62,000 bases of DNA from Phoronis australis (taxonomy: Eukaryota > Phoronida > Phoronidae): contig NMRA01000010.1 of assembly GCA_002633005.1 (NCBI GenBank), positions 1,661,298-1,723,297 of the forward strand. The letters run 5' to 3'. The notes under the pieces were generated by a model. It made no database searches, was not told the origin of the DNA, and saw nothing but the letters and a program-made list of their open reading frames with translations. The position numbers were made by a program, and so were the translations under genes. Below, in pieces: positions 1 to 7,875 of this stretch (the first letter of the stretch is position 1; each line of letters starts with the position of its first letter).

Positions 1-151
1 TGGTCTATTCTGGTCTATGTTTCTTTGAGAATCTGGTCGGCGGTGCGGTATTTTTAATTGCTCATTTTTTCAAAAATGCAATCCACCTGAGACGACTTAA
101 AATGACGCGGGATTTTTTACTCATGACAAAACACGGCGTTTCAAGCATTAC
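1..151 (+). repeat. Dispersed repeat, copy A (partner near 14.1 kb)
   Basis: The first 150 bases recur, diverged, at 14127-14290. Shared landmarks are TTCTGGTCTATG, a TTTTTCAAAAATGCAATCC block and ACTCATGACAAAA. The second copy has a short insertion in the middle. No coding potential is visible. It may be a terminal piece of a larger element that begins outside the window. Confidence 0.75.
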
Positions 152-775
152 TTACTCTTTGATATTTTCTTATTTTCAAGACCAGAAAAGCATAATACCA
201 CTACAGTTTCGGCTCCTATAAGCAGCCATCGTCCGACGTTGTTGGACAATAGGTGGCGTGATGATCAGGCTGTTCCAAAATTTTAGACATCTCATATCGT
301 CCATTCTTCCTGTTTATGACTGAACCACTTTTTCTGACCCAGATGGACTCTCTTATCCGTCTAGATCTTTAATTAATTTTTTACTCAACAGGACGAGCGT
401 TTCACCGATTACACGCCGGGAGGCGCTTTCGTTCTCGCCTTCTCGCCTTCAACTCATCCCTTAAATCCCTCCTGTCCCACGAGCCCCACAGTTATTCTTG
501 GACTCACAAGGGAGGTTTTTGGGCTAACCCCAACCACCTCTACCGCCCGGACGGGATCAACTTTAACCACTCGGTCCTTTATAAACACGCCCTCAGCATT
601 CGCGTGGCCATTGGTCACCACCTTCGCGAACTGGGCCTTCTCACCCTCTAGTCCCGCTCCACCCCCCTTCCCGCCCCCCTCCCCTTCCTGCCCCCCTCCC
701 CTTTCCTTCCAGTTATTCTTGGTACCTTTTTGTATTGTTATATCTTGGACCAATACCTTACACTTCATTCTAAAT
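152..775. other. Non-coding leader upstream of the DIRS-like element
   Basis: This stretch has no gene I can support. Around 650-710 it is a C-rich, purine-poor tract, so the opposite strand reads as an artificial Gly/Glu-rich frame. It probably belongs to the 5' region of the retrotransposon whose gag-like gene starts at 1319. Confidence 0.4.
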
Positions 776-780
776 GTTCA

Positions 781-1245
781 TTTTCGGCGGTTTGCCTACA
801 GGGGGCCTTATAATGCCCTGTCATATTAATCTCTCCTTTCGGCGGTATTCTCAACTAGGTTCTTTGCTCCTCATGGGATTATTATATTCCCATATTCACC
901 TCCTCTCTCAATTCTTTCACTTCCGGCGGTTTGCCCTCAGGGGGGCTTATTCGCTGCCAACTATACAGTATTTCGGCGGTTAGTTGGAGGTTTTTCTCCT
1001 TGTTCTGGCTTACGTAGCCCCCTAGTTAACCCTCTATCCCTCCTAGGGATTGTACCTCTTGGTTCCAATTTTTTAATACCTCGCTCGCTCAATTCTATTT
1101 CGGCGGTTTGCCTGCAGGGGGCCTTACAATACCTTGTTCCAACCACTACTTTCGGCGGTGTTTCCACGACGAGGTTCTGTCTTCCCTCTTGGGATGCTTA
1201 TATCCCTTGTACTTCCCATTTTTTACTCATTTCCCTTTGGCGGTT
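781..1245 (+). repeat. Array of TTTCGGCGGT motifs
   Basis: The decamer TTTCGGCGGT or a one-base variant occurs near 782, 837, 921, 971, 1098, 1150 and 1236. Three copies (782, 921, 1098) continue as a longer unit, TTTGCCTRCAGGGGGCCTTA or a close variant. Spacing is irregular (about 50-130 bases), so this is not a simple satellite. It lies directly upstream of the gag-like gene at 1319, so it could be the element's 5' regulatory or terminal repeat region; that is inference. Confidence 0.7.
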
Positions 1246-1318
1246 GTCCCCGCCCCGGGGTCGCCACCCTGGGTTTTTCCCTCCGGTGGTCTACTCAGTA
1301 TGTTTTTCGTTTTCCAGC

Positions 1319-2064
1319 ATGGCACCCAAGAAAGCCACCAGGGCATCCACCCGCAAGTCTGCAAGTTGCTTCGCGCGTCCTCCACCAGCGCCACCAGCAA
1401 CATCCGAAATCCAGCCATCGCCGCCTGTCATTGACTATGCTAAGCTGGCTGCAGAATTGAAACTACTCTATGACACAGATTCTGCCGCTCCGCCGCCCAC
1501 CGTTAGCCAGCCGCTGGACCCGTCACCTCCGATCTACCCCTCCCAGCGACGTTCACTGCCCCACCTTCAGCCTCCGAAGCGACTACCACTCCGTCTTTTT
1601 CGGGTATTGACCCTTCTTCCAATAATCTGTATGTGTCATTGCCTCTGGGGTTTCATGTCGACTCCAAAACTCGTCAACGCATCTTCAACAACGAGTTCAT
1701 TGACTTTGCTTCTCTCCTTTCAGGTGAGCCATCTGCCTCCTCCACTCCCTCTGTCTCCATCTCCTTCACCGGCAACACTCCAGTCTTTTCCAGCTCCGCA
1801 CGTCCAAAGGTCATCTCATTCATTCTTCAGCGCACCCAGGCCTTCAATATTTTCCAGTCCATCCTGGTCCAGAAGTTTTCACAGGATGCCCCTAAGCTCC
1901 CAAAGTATTCGACCATACATGTAGTTCATGACTGCAACAAACACTACGGCCTTTCTGCAGCCTTGTTTTATGATACCCATTTCAGGAAATTCCGGTCTTT
2001 CCCCTTCGAGTGGGGTCACATCCACTGGGAACTGTGGCGCCAAGTTTGCCTCAAGTTCATATAA
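1319..2064 (+). pseudogene. DIRS-like retrotransposon gag-like ORF1, frameshifted and cut off
   Basis: An ATG at 1319 opens a Ser/Thr/Pro/Ala-rich N-terminal part (starting MAPKKATRAS). Around 1500-1610 the frame shifts, and the conserved part continues in the other frame to a stop at 2064. That part has the pattern I associate with ORF1 of DIRS-type elements: LPLGFHVDSKTRQ, then NNEFIDFASLL, a central AFNIFQ segment, ALFYDTHFRKFR, and a C-terminal HIHWELW. The gene makes a structural (gag-like) protein for retrotransposition. No reverse transcriptase, RNase H or tyrosine recombinase follows, because the next sequence is an unrelated repeat starting at 2087, so this is a dead 5' fragment. The family call rests on remembered pattern, without a search. 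Confidence 0.6.
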
Positions 2065-2086
2065 AATTCGCATACCTAGATAGACA

Positions 2087-3116
2087 AATCTGCTTTGAAA
2101 GCCAGACTATGAAATAATTATAACTGATAATCAGCATAGTTTTTGGGAGGGTAACTGTTAAGAAAGTATTGCGATGTTCAACATCATGTCTGAACTGTAA
2201 AATTATCCTGGGCAAGTAAACTTGAGAGAAAGGCGGTGCCCGAACGTCACGTGGTTCAACAGTTGGGGGAAGTCGACCGTGTCACCGTCCTCGCAAATTT
2301 TGAAAAAAACAAATCAGCTTTTTGTAATAGTTCCAAACAACTGTTCAATGTTTCCAGGGATGAATGCTCGTAATTCTGTTCAACTTTGCGCCGTTTCAGT
2401 CAGAGCATGCCCGCTAGTGTTGGCTCACGTACTAGATACTCTGTGACCGTACATCTAGGCTTCGATTCACAGTGCAATGGAAAGTTAAACACTCAAATGT
2501 GTGAATTTTTGATTGTGACATGAGGTCATGGTGACAATTATTCAATACGAAATTCCTCCCACTTTGATGGGAGTACCTTTCTGACGTTTAGCATTATAAG
2601 ATTGATTAGACCTGTTTAATGAAAAGCTCGCAATTTCCTCTCATGTTATCCGGTTAAGTCGTTGAATTGTTATCTTTGCTCAGTAAAAACATTAATCAAT
2701 CTTACCTTTCTCATGGAAATAAATCTTTGTACTCTACGGGGGAGGCGAGTGGCTTGACCAGCTGCGCTGAAAAAGGACCGTGTTGCGCAGTCGAGTGTTT
2801 GTCCTCACCTAAAATGTAACTTTTGCGCAAAGCTGTATAAAAGACAGCTTTTAGACCGATGTGGGCGAAATAATCCAGTGGCCAAATAAAATCTGTTGCA
2901 AAATTAGTGACAAGCCTTGAATTATCGGTTACTACAATATACACTGTAGGCCAGTTGACATGGATGTATTTAAATAGTATGGTATAACGTCTCATTTCTT
3001 CTGAAGTAGGCTTCTTTAACAAACTTGACTCAAATGGCGAATCATATGACGAGGCAATGAATGCCTTGTTGATAACTACATATCCACCTTATTGGTACAG
3101 CATCATGAAGGATATT
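2087..3116 (+). repeat. 1.4 kb dispersed repeat, copy 1, segment 1
   Basis: This matches 18792-19611 and then 22218-22367 and the start of 23105-23180 in order and orientation. It begins at ATCTGCTTTGAAAG in both copies. The copy is interrupted at 3117 by a TTAA transposon. A 70-80 residue frame occurs in both copies, but one copy is frameshifted relative to the other, so I do not call it a gene. No terminal inverted repeats are visible at its outer ends. Its nature is unknown; it may be a retrotransposon piece or an old segmental duplication. Confidence 0.8.
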
Positions 3117-3327
3117 TTAAAGAGTTCCCACCATGTACATTGTATTGTCTTAGTTTTTGAAGTTGCAGTTAGCTAATATGAAATGAATACCGTAAACTTC
3201 AACTAAAGAAGTGCTTTTTATGCCAAATAGTTGCGATTGTTTAATTTTGAAAAAAAAATTCTTTCCAAGTTTTCCGCCAAATGAAGTAATGAGTGTAAGA
3301 CGTTTAGTCACTTGACAATGAATTTCA

Positions 3328-3534
3328 ATGGCGGAACACCGCAGATCAGAAGACAATTTTGAACGAGAACTGTACCATTATGATGCAGACAGAGAAGAGA
3401 GTGGATATGGGCTTCACACTCGAGTACATGACGAATAAGACAATGAATTCGATTTCCCACTTACTGAACTCTCGTCGGCTTTGAGGCCGTATGAACTCGA
3501 CCCAATTGCACGAAAAATGCTGCAAACTCAGTGA
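3328..3534 (+). pseudogene. P2X7-tail-like protein gene, N-terminal fragment, decayed
   Basis: An ATG at 3328 opens MAEHRRSEDNFERELYHY, an acidic/polar leader. It is followed by a stop codon and then, in the same frame, DNEFDFPLTELSSALRPYELDPIA before a final stop. The PYELDPIA stretch matches the position and form of the FEPE-type motif that precedes the zinc-binding domain in this family (compare YMFEPEYNE in the nested element). The Cys-rich domain itself is missing: the sequence ends near the nested insertion at 3578. The gene faces the THAP fragment at 5691. The assignment depends on the parallel layout in the neighbouring elements and on one short motif. Confidence 0.5.
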
Positions 3535-3846
3535 GCCAACTGAACCAACGGGTGGTCAATATTCACAAAATAGACTCTTAAAGGCGAAGGCAACCTTTTT
3601 CCATGTCATTTTGAGCTAAAATAAGGTTGGTTGGTTATCCTAGACATATTTTCCACTTAATTACAGCTTTTCGTAATTTTATTAATTACTCGTCCACTAC
3701 TCCGGAAGTGACGTTTTAGGAGGCAAGCATTTCGCGCCAATTTCTTTTTATATAGTCTGTCTGTGAGAGATGCCGAGTCAGTCATTGTTCTACCTCGGTT
3801 GTGTTGAGTTCCGTCGTCGTTTGCTTTCATTTACTAGTCAGTCAAC

Positions 3847-4854
3847 ATGCCACACTGTTGCTGCGTACCAGGATGTACTGATTATCGGTTCACGCGCGCT
3901 TTGGGAGTAACTTTGCATCGCTTTCCGATGGATGACACACTTCGCCGTACTTGGCTCGTTCGTGTGAAGAACCCAGCGTTACCCGTCCACGCAACGTACA
4001 AAGCAGTGGAGAATTACCGTGTGTGTGGCAAGCACTTTCTGCCGTCCGATTACGAAAGGGATTTGTACGCTGAACTGATGAAGGTCCCTGCGAAACAACG
4101 TCTGAAGAAGGATGCCATTCCGTCTGTGTTGATTCCCGGCAGTGCCCCGTCGCCACCCCCGAGAAGTGCGTTTTTGAAGCGAGAAGCCTCGCGAGCTGTG
4201 GCCAGTACAGTGACTGGAGCCAGTGGAGGCACTTCATCTACTGTCACCCGTGCCTCCGAACGTACCCCAGAGCGTGCAATTCCTGGAACCAGTAGTGATT
4301 CGCCCTGTGCTGTTTTCTCCAGCCCAGAGCCTCTAAGCAGCCCTGCAGCGATATTGAGTAGTGGGAGTGATTACAGGCTCAGTTCGACACCCAGTGAAGA
4401 GGACAGTTCGTCGTCCAGTGAACAGATCGGTGAGCCAAACTTTGATAAGTTTATTGTGGACTTGTCTAAAGTGTTGGAGCTATTTAGAAGGTGCCAGGTG
4501 TGTGGCGAGGGAGTCACACGACACGATGTAAGCAGTTTGGGTGCTCAGGTCACCATCCAGTGGGAGTGTGTCGCGGGACACTCTGGCAAGTGGGACAGTT
4601 GTTCCTCTGCCCGTGGTATGCCGGAGGTCCACTTAACCGTGTCCAGTAGTGGCTTGACCTCGTCGAACTCTGAACAGCACAAGCATTCCATTGAGGTAGG
4701 CATAACAACGCACACAGAGCATTTGCACCAAGATGTGTCACCACGTCTGTCCTCAGTAGCCGCCTCGTTTCTCTCAACAGCTGCCTGTGCCTGTGCGTAC
4801 TCTGCCTCGTTATACTCGGGCTCAAACATGTACCCACCCACTGAATGTCCGTGA
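3847..4854 (+). CDS. THAP-domain protein, N-terminal part of a Kolobok-like transposase, truncated
   Basis: The 335-residue open frame starts at an ATG shortly after the left TIR. Residues 1-95 are a clear THAP zinc finger, a sequence-specific DNA-binding fold. The C2CH ligands are C5 or C6, C10, C60 and H63, with HRFP at 24-27, W36 and the closing IPSV at 91-94. Residues 100-195 are a Ser/Thr/Pro-rich linker. Residues 200-250 hold a Cys-His cluster (C216-x2-C219, C241-x3-H245, then KW), like the zinc-ribbon segment that precedes the catalytic core in THAP-type transposases. The catalytic part is absent. After about residue 270 the frame runs into the antisense strand of the opposing gene (4958 on minus), so the C-terminal 60 or so residues are not native. 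An intact open frame does not prove expression. In the cell it could at most bind transposon ends or related sites. Confidence 0.8.
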   Translation: MPHCCCVPGCTDYRFTRALGVTLHRFPMDDTLRRTWLVRVKNPALPVHATYKAVENYRVCGKHFLPSDYERDLYAELMKVPAKQRLKKDAIPSVLIPGSAPSPPPRSAFLKREASRAVASTVTGASGGTSSTVTRASERTPERAIPGTSSDSPCAVFSSPEPLSSPAAILSSGSDYRLSSTPSEEDSSSSSEQIGEPNFDKFIVDLSKVLELFRRCQVCGEGVTRHDVSSLGAQVTIQWECVAGHSGKWDSCSSARGMPEVHLTVSSSGLTSSNSEQHKHSIEVGITTHTEHLHQDVSPRLSSVAASFLSTAACACAYSASLYSGSNMYPPTECP

Positions 4855-4958
4855 AAAAATTCCTCGTCACCACTGCTGTGAACAAGGTCTCCGTCACTCA
4901 CACTACTGTCACTGTGATACGGGTCACCGACTCCAGCCATTTTCAGCTTACAACACAC
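4660..4958 (-). pseudogene. P2X7 cytoplasmic-tail-like zinc-binding protein, N-terminal part, truncated
   Basis: On minus, a frame starts at 4958 (M1; M7 begins MAGVGDPY). Residues 10-40 are acidic and Ser-rich. Then comes GGYMFEPEYNEAEYAQ at 41-56 and the Cys-rich block WCKCSVCVVMPTSMECLCC at 77-95. The W-C-x-C-x2-C...E-C-x-C-C pattern is that of the zinc-binding 'ballast' domain at the C-terminus of vertebrate P2X7 receptors, also found in stand-alone invertebrate proteins. The rest of the domain is missing: past about residue 105 the frame reads the antisense of the THAP gene. So the same deletion that truncated the THAP gene removed this gene's 3' half. Its role in the transposon is unknown. 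Confidence 0.7.
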
Positions 4959-5458
4959 TAAACAATCCCTAAATCCAACGTAGTTGAGTTCTCTACTAAC
5001 CTATCTTGCCGAAGAATACTCGCCGATGGAAAATGGTGGCAACAATTGTTGAAAAACAGCACAAAATAAAAGTAGAATAGAACAGATTCGCACGGCAAAG
5101 TCAACGCAAAACCAAGTGTCGGGAAACGCTTGCCTCCTAAAACGTCACTTCCGGAGTAGCGGACGAGTAATTTATACAATTACGAAAAGCTGTAATGAAG
5201 TGGAAAATATGTCTACGATAACCAACCAACCTTATTTTAACTCACAGTGACATGGAAAAAGGTTGCCTTCGCCTTTAATAATCACTGAAAAATGTCACAG
5301 TAAACCTGAGTCACTCGTATTCACTATATTGGCATGATGAAAGAGCACGGTCTAAACAAATTGCTCAAACCTACTTGTCGTAGCACTCGATCTTGGCTGG
5401 GGTCGAGGTCCTGGATTTACACACCCTAGAATGGAAACAGTCGTCTGCTAGTTAGTGA

Positions 5459-5691
5459 TAAAATTTGCAAATACACTTACAAGGTGGCAAATCCTTCATC
5501 GCAACATCGTTTTGTGTTTGGTCGAAATTCCGTGAAAGGGGCCGAACAAAGTGTGGTTTCGGACTTACATGTTCCGCACTAAAATTCCGGCGCACAAACC
5601 GATGCCCTTCCACGTGTTCAGGAAATTTGAGCACAGAGACGTTCTCAGTCAAGTTGCTGTTACTACAGCCTCCACAAGCGTACCTTTTCAT
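5459..5691 (-). pseudogene. THAP-domain fragment of the outer TTAA element
   Basis: On minus, an ATG at 5691 opens MKRYACGGCSNSNLTENVSV and then LKFPE. This has the first Cys pair (C6, C9), the GCSNS signature and the (F)P motif of a THAP finger. The W-containing and C-x2-H parts are not in frame further on, so the domain is incomplete or frameshifted. It lies inside the right end of the outer element (3117-5818) and faces the P2X7-tail-like fragment at 3328. Confidence 0.6.
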
Positions 5692-5818
5692 GTCTGAAAA
5701 AGGCGGCTCTCTTTCTGGCTTGTTTCTTAGCAACAGGTACACTGAAGGCTATTAAATTTCTTAAGACGTTTTGATAAAATTCTTTTTGACACAGAGGGTC
5801 ATGGTGGGAACTCTTTGA

Positions 5819-6016
5819 AACGTTGTGTGGTTGCTGAGTACGAAATGTGTATGAACGAATATATTAAATTCTTACTAGGGGAACAAAATAATCTTAGGCT
5901 ACTAGGGTAGAGTTCACATGTTACTTCATTAATTGAGGGAGGAAGGGGTTTCAAAAAGATGACGCTATATGGTAGAGGGAGGGGATGACCTCATCGTGAC
6001 GTGATCATCTGCTTCA
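5819..6016 (+). repeat. 1.4 kb dispersed repeat, copy 1, segment 2
   Basis: This continues the repeat after the outer transposon and matches 23197-23333 and then 24148-24180. Shared landmarks are TGGTTGCTGAG, GAAATGTGTATGAACGAAT and a CTCAT-GTGACGT-ATCAT block. Copy 2 has a solo LTR inserted within this segment (23334-24147). Confidence 0.75.
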
Positions 6017-7140
6017 TTAAAGGAGCATGCCACCCAAAAAAACAACCTAATTGGTATCAATTTAGATCGAGTAGTTCTACTCCATAACGACACGTACGGT
6101 TGCGATACCTGACACCTGACGGCAGACGGAGGTGTTGAAATTATCCAATGACGTCACCGGTTTCACACGCAGTTTGTTCAGCAGTTCACAACACGGGTTA
6201 TTGGTGTCAGCTTATCGCTCGAAGTCATCGTTTAACACCAATAAATCATCAAACTTCGATGTAAAACTCTAAAAATACACCGAGTTCTTATAAAAACGTG
6301 TTGTTCTATTTCGCTCTTACACCGGGATTTATTGGTATTTGGACACACCGTAGCCTACAAAGTTCGGCAGGCCAATAAGGTCGTATAGCAAGAGTTTGGG
6401 GTCTGTTCGGAGATAATTTCGAAGTATTTTCCGTGAGATACAGACAAGAGAACCTATATCTGTGTTGTTTAGACTTGTGATTTTTTGAGTTCTAAACACA
6501 AAACGCTTGTTATCCAGGCCAGTGGCTCGGAGCCTAATCAGGCCCGTCTCGGCCGGCCGGATTGACTTGTTATTCCGGCCAGTGGCTTGGAAACTGATCA
6601 GACATCACGAACATAAACCAGCCAAAGTTCAGTGGTAACTAAACTTCCAGTCAAGAAAATACCATACTAGTGAGCCAAAGTATTGTACGCGTGATTATGT
6701 TGGTGAATTAGCAACGAAACTACAAATCTACTTACTCGTCGGGGTGCCGCGAAATCAGGTTCCGCTTTGGCCCGAGCACCGCCAGGGCAGAAGTTGTACA
6801 TTGACAATCATTATTTCAGTAATGTGAATGTAAACAAAGATTCCCCTAACACCTGGCCGTGGGATGGAAATCGAGTTGTTTCACAACAGTTTCTGCCAGC
6901 AAACGAACACTAGATTAGTATGAGCTCACACGGCCTCCGTCAATTAGTTTTATTGCACCTAAAGCCGGTCACGCAGTGATTTATTCATTGCTGGCTTCTC
7001 AAATCATTTGCACTCACGAACACTCCAAAGGCATTACAAATTGCATCTAATGAGACAGACTTTGTTTCAGGTTTATATAAATATTGGTTAGGGCGAGAAT
7101 AATTCATTTTGAAACAGAACGCCCACTAATAAACGCCAAC

Positions 7141-7310
7141 ATGGCAACTCTGCAATCCCGACTAAGGACGAGCTAGAGCTCATCAGTCCCGACTTCGCAG
7201 ATGGATCGTTAAGTTTTAAAGCCTATCAATTCGAACAGGACTACTGTGATGAAGAAATACTAGAGAGGCGCCGTGAACAAGCTCAGACAACAGAACGTAT
7301 GGAGTTATTT
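7141..7310 (+). pseudogene. P2X7-tail-like protein gene, N-terminal fragment (third element)
   Basis: An ATG at 7141 starts a short frame that is shifted once. The main frame then reads DELELISPDFADGS and KAYQFEQDYCDEEILERRRE. The YQFEQDY..EE...RR block corresponds to the FEPEY-type motif before the Cys-rich domain in this family. The frame then ends at the junction with the antisense THAP fragment near 7310. The Cys block has been deleted. The matching piece in the inverted relative is on minus near 21010-21076. Confidence 0.55.
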
Positions 7311-7535
7311 GGTAAACCGGCTTTCGTCAGTCATTGTCGACGTCTGCAGGCCACAGACAGGGAGATGCTTCACGGCCTCATACTTGCTATTTACAGCGTG
7401 CTTTTCATTCTTCACTACCATGAGCCACTTCCTAAGCATTTCGGACTCTCGAGGAAGTAAAAAACGATATACTCGCTTTCCTCGCAGCTGTTTAGTTCGG
7501 ACAAGCGGGAACGATGCACCGCACCATAGCGGCAT
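7305..7535 (-). pseudogene. THAP-domain fragment (third element)
   Basis: On minus, an ATG at 7535 opens a THAP-like frame: MPLWCGA, then VYRFLLPRESEMLRKWLMVV and KYEAVKHLPVCGL. The (Y)RF.LP, RKW and VCG motifs are in the right order and spacing. The second zinc Cys and the final His are lost, and the frame then runs into the opposing P2X7-tail-like gene. The relative at 20785 retains C-x6-C near its start but is frameshifted later, so the two decayed independently. Confidence 0.65.
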
Positions 7536-7704
7536 TCACTCTGCATATGAACCACTGACGTCGCTAGCGTCGTTTCTCACGTTCCTCACAGGTTAATGCG
7601 ACACCTCTTGGCAAGCTAAGGTCGACCGTATGCCAGGCGATGTGGATATAGACCGATTAAGACGGCAAAAAAGATTAATTAAATCGGGAGGCACTCTCTT
7701 TTAA

Positions 7705-7875
7705 GACGTCTCCATTACAGTGTATATCGTTGGGAAACTGGTTCATATTCTAGGGAGAATTTACTACTTTCAAAAGCGGGATCCACCGTTTCACGTTTCC
7801 AAAATTTGATAATATTTGGCCGCGCTTACATGTTAACCATTTACACAGACAAAGGACAGCTCCACTCCAAGGGGT
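7705..7875 (+). repeat. 1.4 kb dispersed repeat, copy 1, segment 3
   Basis: This matches 24180-24365, including GTATATCGTTGGGAAA, CATTCTAGGGAGAATT and TTTCACGTTTCC or a close form. The similarity stops in both copies just after CCACTCC, which marks the repeat's end. No partner end motif is seen. Confidence 0.75.

Larger units (their letters stand above)
3578..5278. mobile_element. Kolobok-like TTAA transposon with 151-bp TIRs (inner element)
   Basis: The element is bounded by TTAA at 3578-3581 and 5275-5278. Its terminal inverted repeats cover about 3578-3728 and 5128-5278 and start TTAAAGGCGAAGGCAACC. This agrees with the TTAAAGGRR-type ends I recall for T2/Kolobok elements. It holds a THAP gene start on plus (3847) and a P2X7-tail-like gene start on minus (4958), converging at a junction near 4650-4690. 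At 1.7 kb it is far shorter than needed for both full genes, so the middle, with both 3' halves, has been deleted. It inserted into the outer element (3117-5818), making it the younger of the two; its TIRs are well preserved. Confidence 0.9.
3117..5818. mobile_element. Kolobok-like TTAA DNA transposon (outer element, carries a nested insertion)
   Basis: The left end is TTAA followed by AGAGTTCCCACCATG. The right end is CATGGTGGGAACTCT followed by TTGA (a mutated TTAA). The 15-base terminal inverted repeats are perfect. The second copy of the host repeat lacks the insertion at the matching place (near 23190-23200). Inside are a P2X7-tail-like gene start on plus (3328) and a THAP gene start on minus (5691), facing each other. 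A second TTAA element (3578-5278) sits between them. Without that, the outer copy is about 1.0 kb, too short for a full transposase, so it is an internally deleted non-autonomous copy. TTAA targets with THAP-domain transposases are known for Kolobok/T2 elements; assignment is by those features only. Confidence 0.8.
6017..7704. mobile_element. Kolobok-like TTAA transposon, third copy
   Basis: It starts with TTAAAGGAGCATGCC at 6017 and ends with GGCACTCTCTTTTAA at 7704, degenerate inverted repeats. The second host repeat reads CTTCATAAAAGTGTCTCC at the matching position (near 24175), a near-empty site. The element carries a P2X7-tail-like start on plus (7141) abutting a THAP start on minus (7535). 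About 1.1 kb at its left end (6030-7140) has no frame I recognise; it should be the upstream region or an intron of the P2X7-tail-like gene. A shorter, inverted relative lies at 20635-21809. Confidence 0.75.

Noticed and set aside
454-768. 104-codon minus frame rich in Gly, Glu and Lys
   Set aside because: The composition comes from a C-rich tract on plus, and the frame shows no domain. It lies in the leader of the DIRS-like element.
2222-2446. 74-codon plus frame with a counterpart at 18922
   Set aside because: The two copies are in different frames over their first half, so similarity reflects the shared DNA repeat and not protein constraint.
3578-5278. piggyBac assignment from the TTAA target
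   Set aside because: The ends start with AGG and not the CCY type usual for piggyBac, and the gene carries a THAP finger, which fits Kolobok better.
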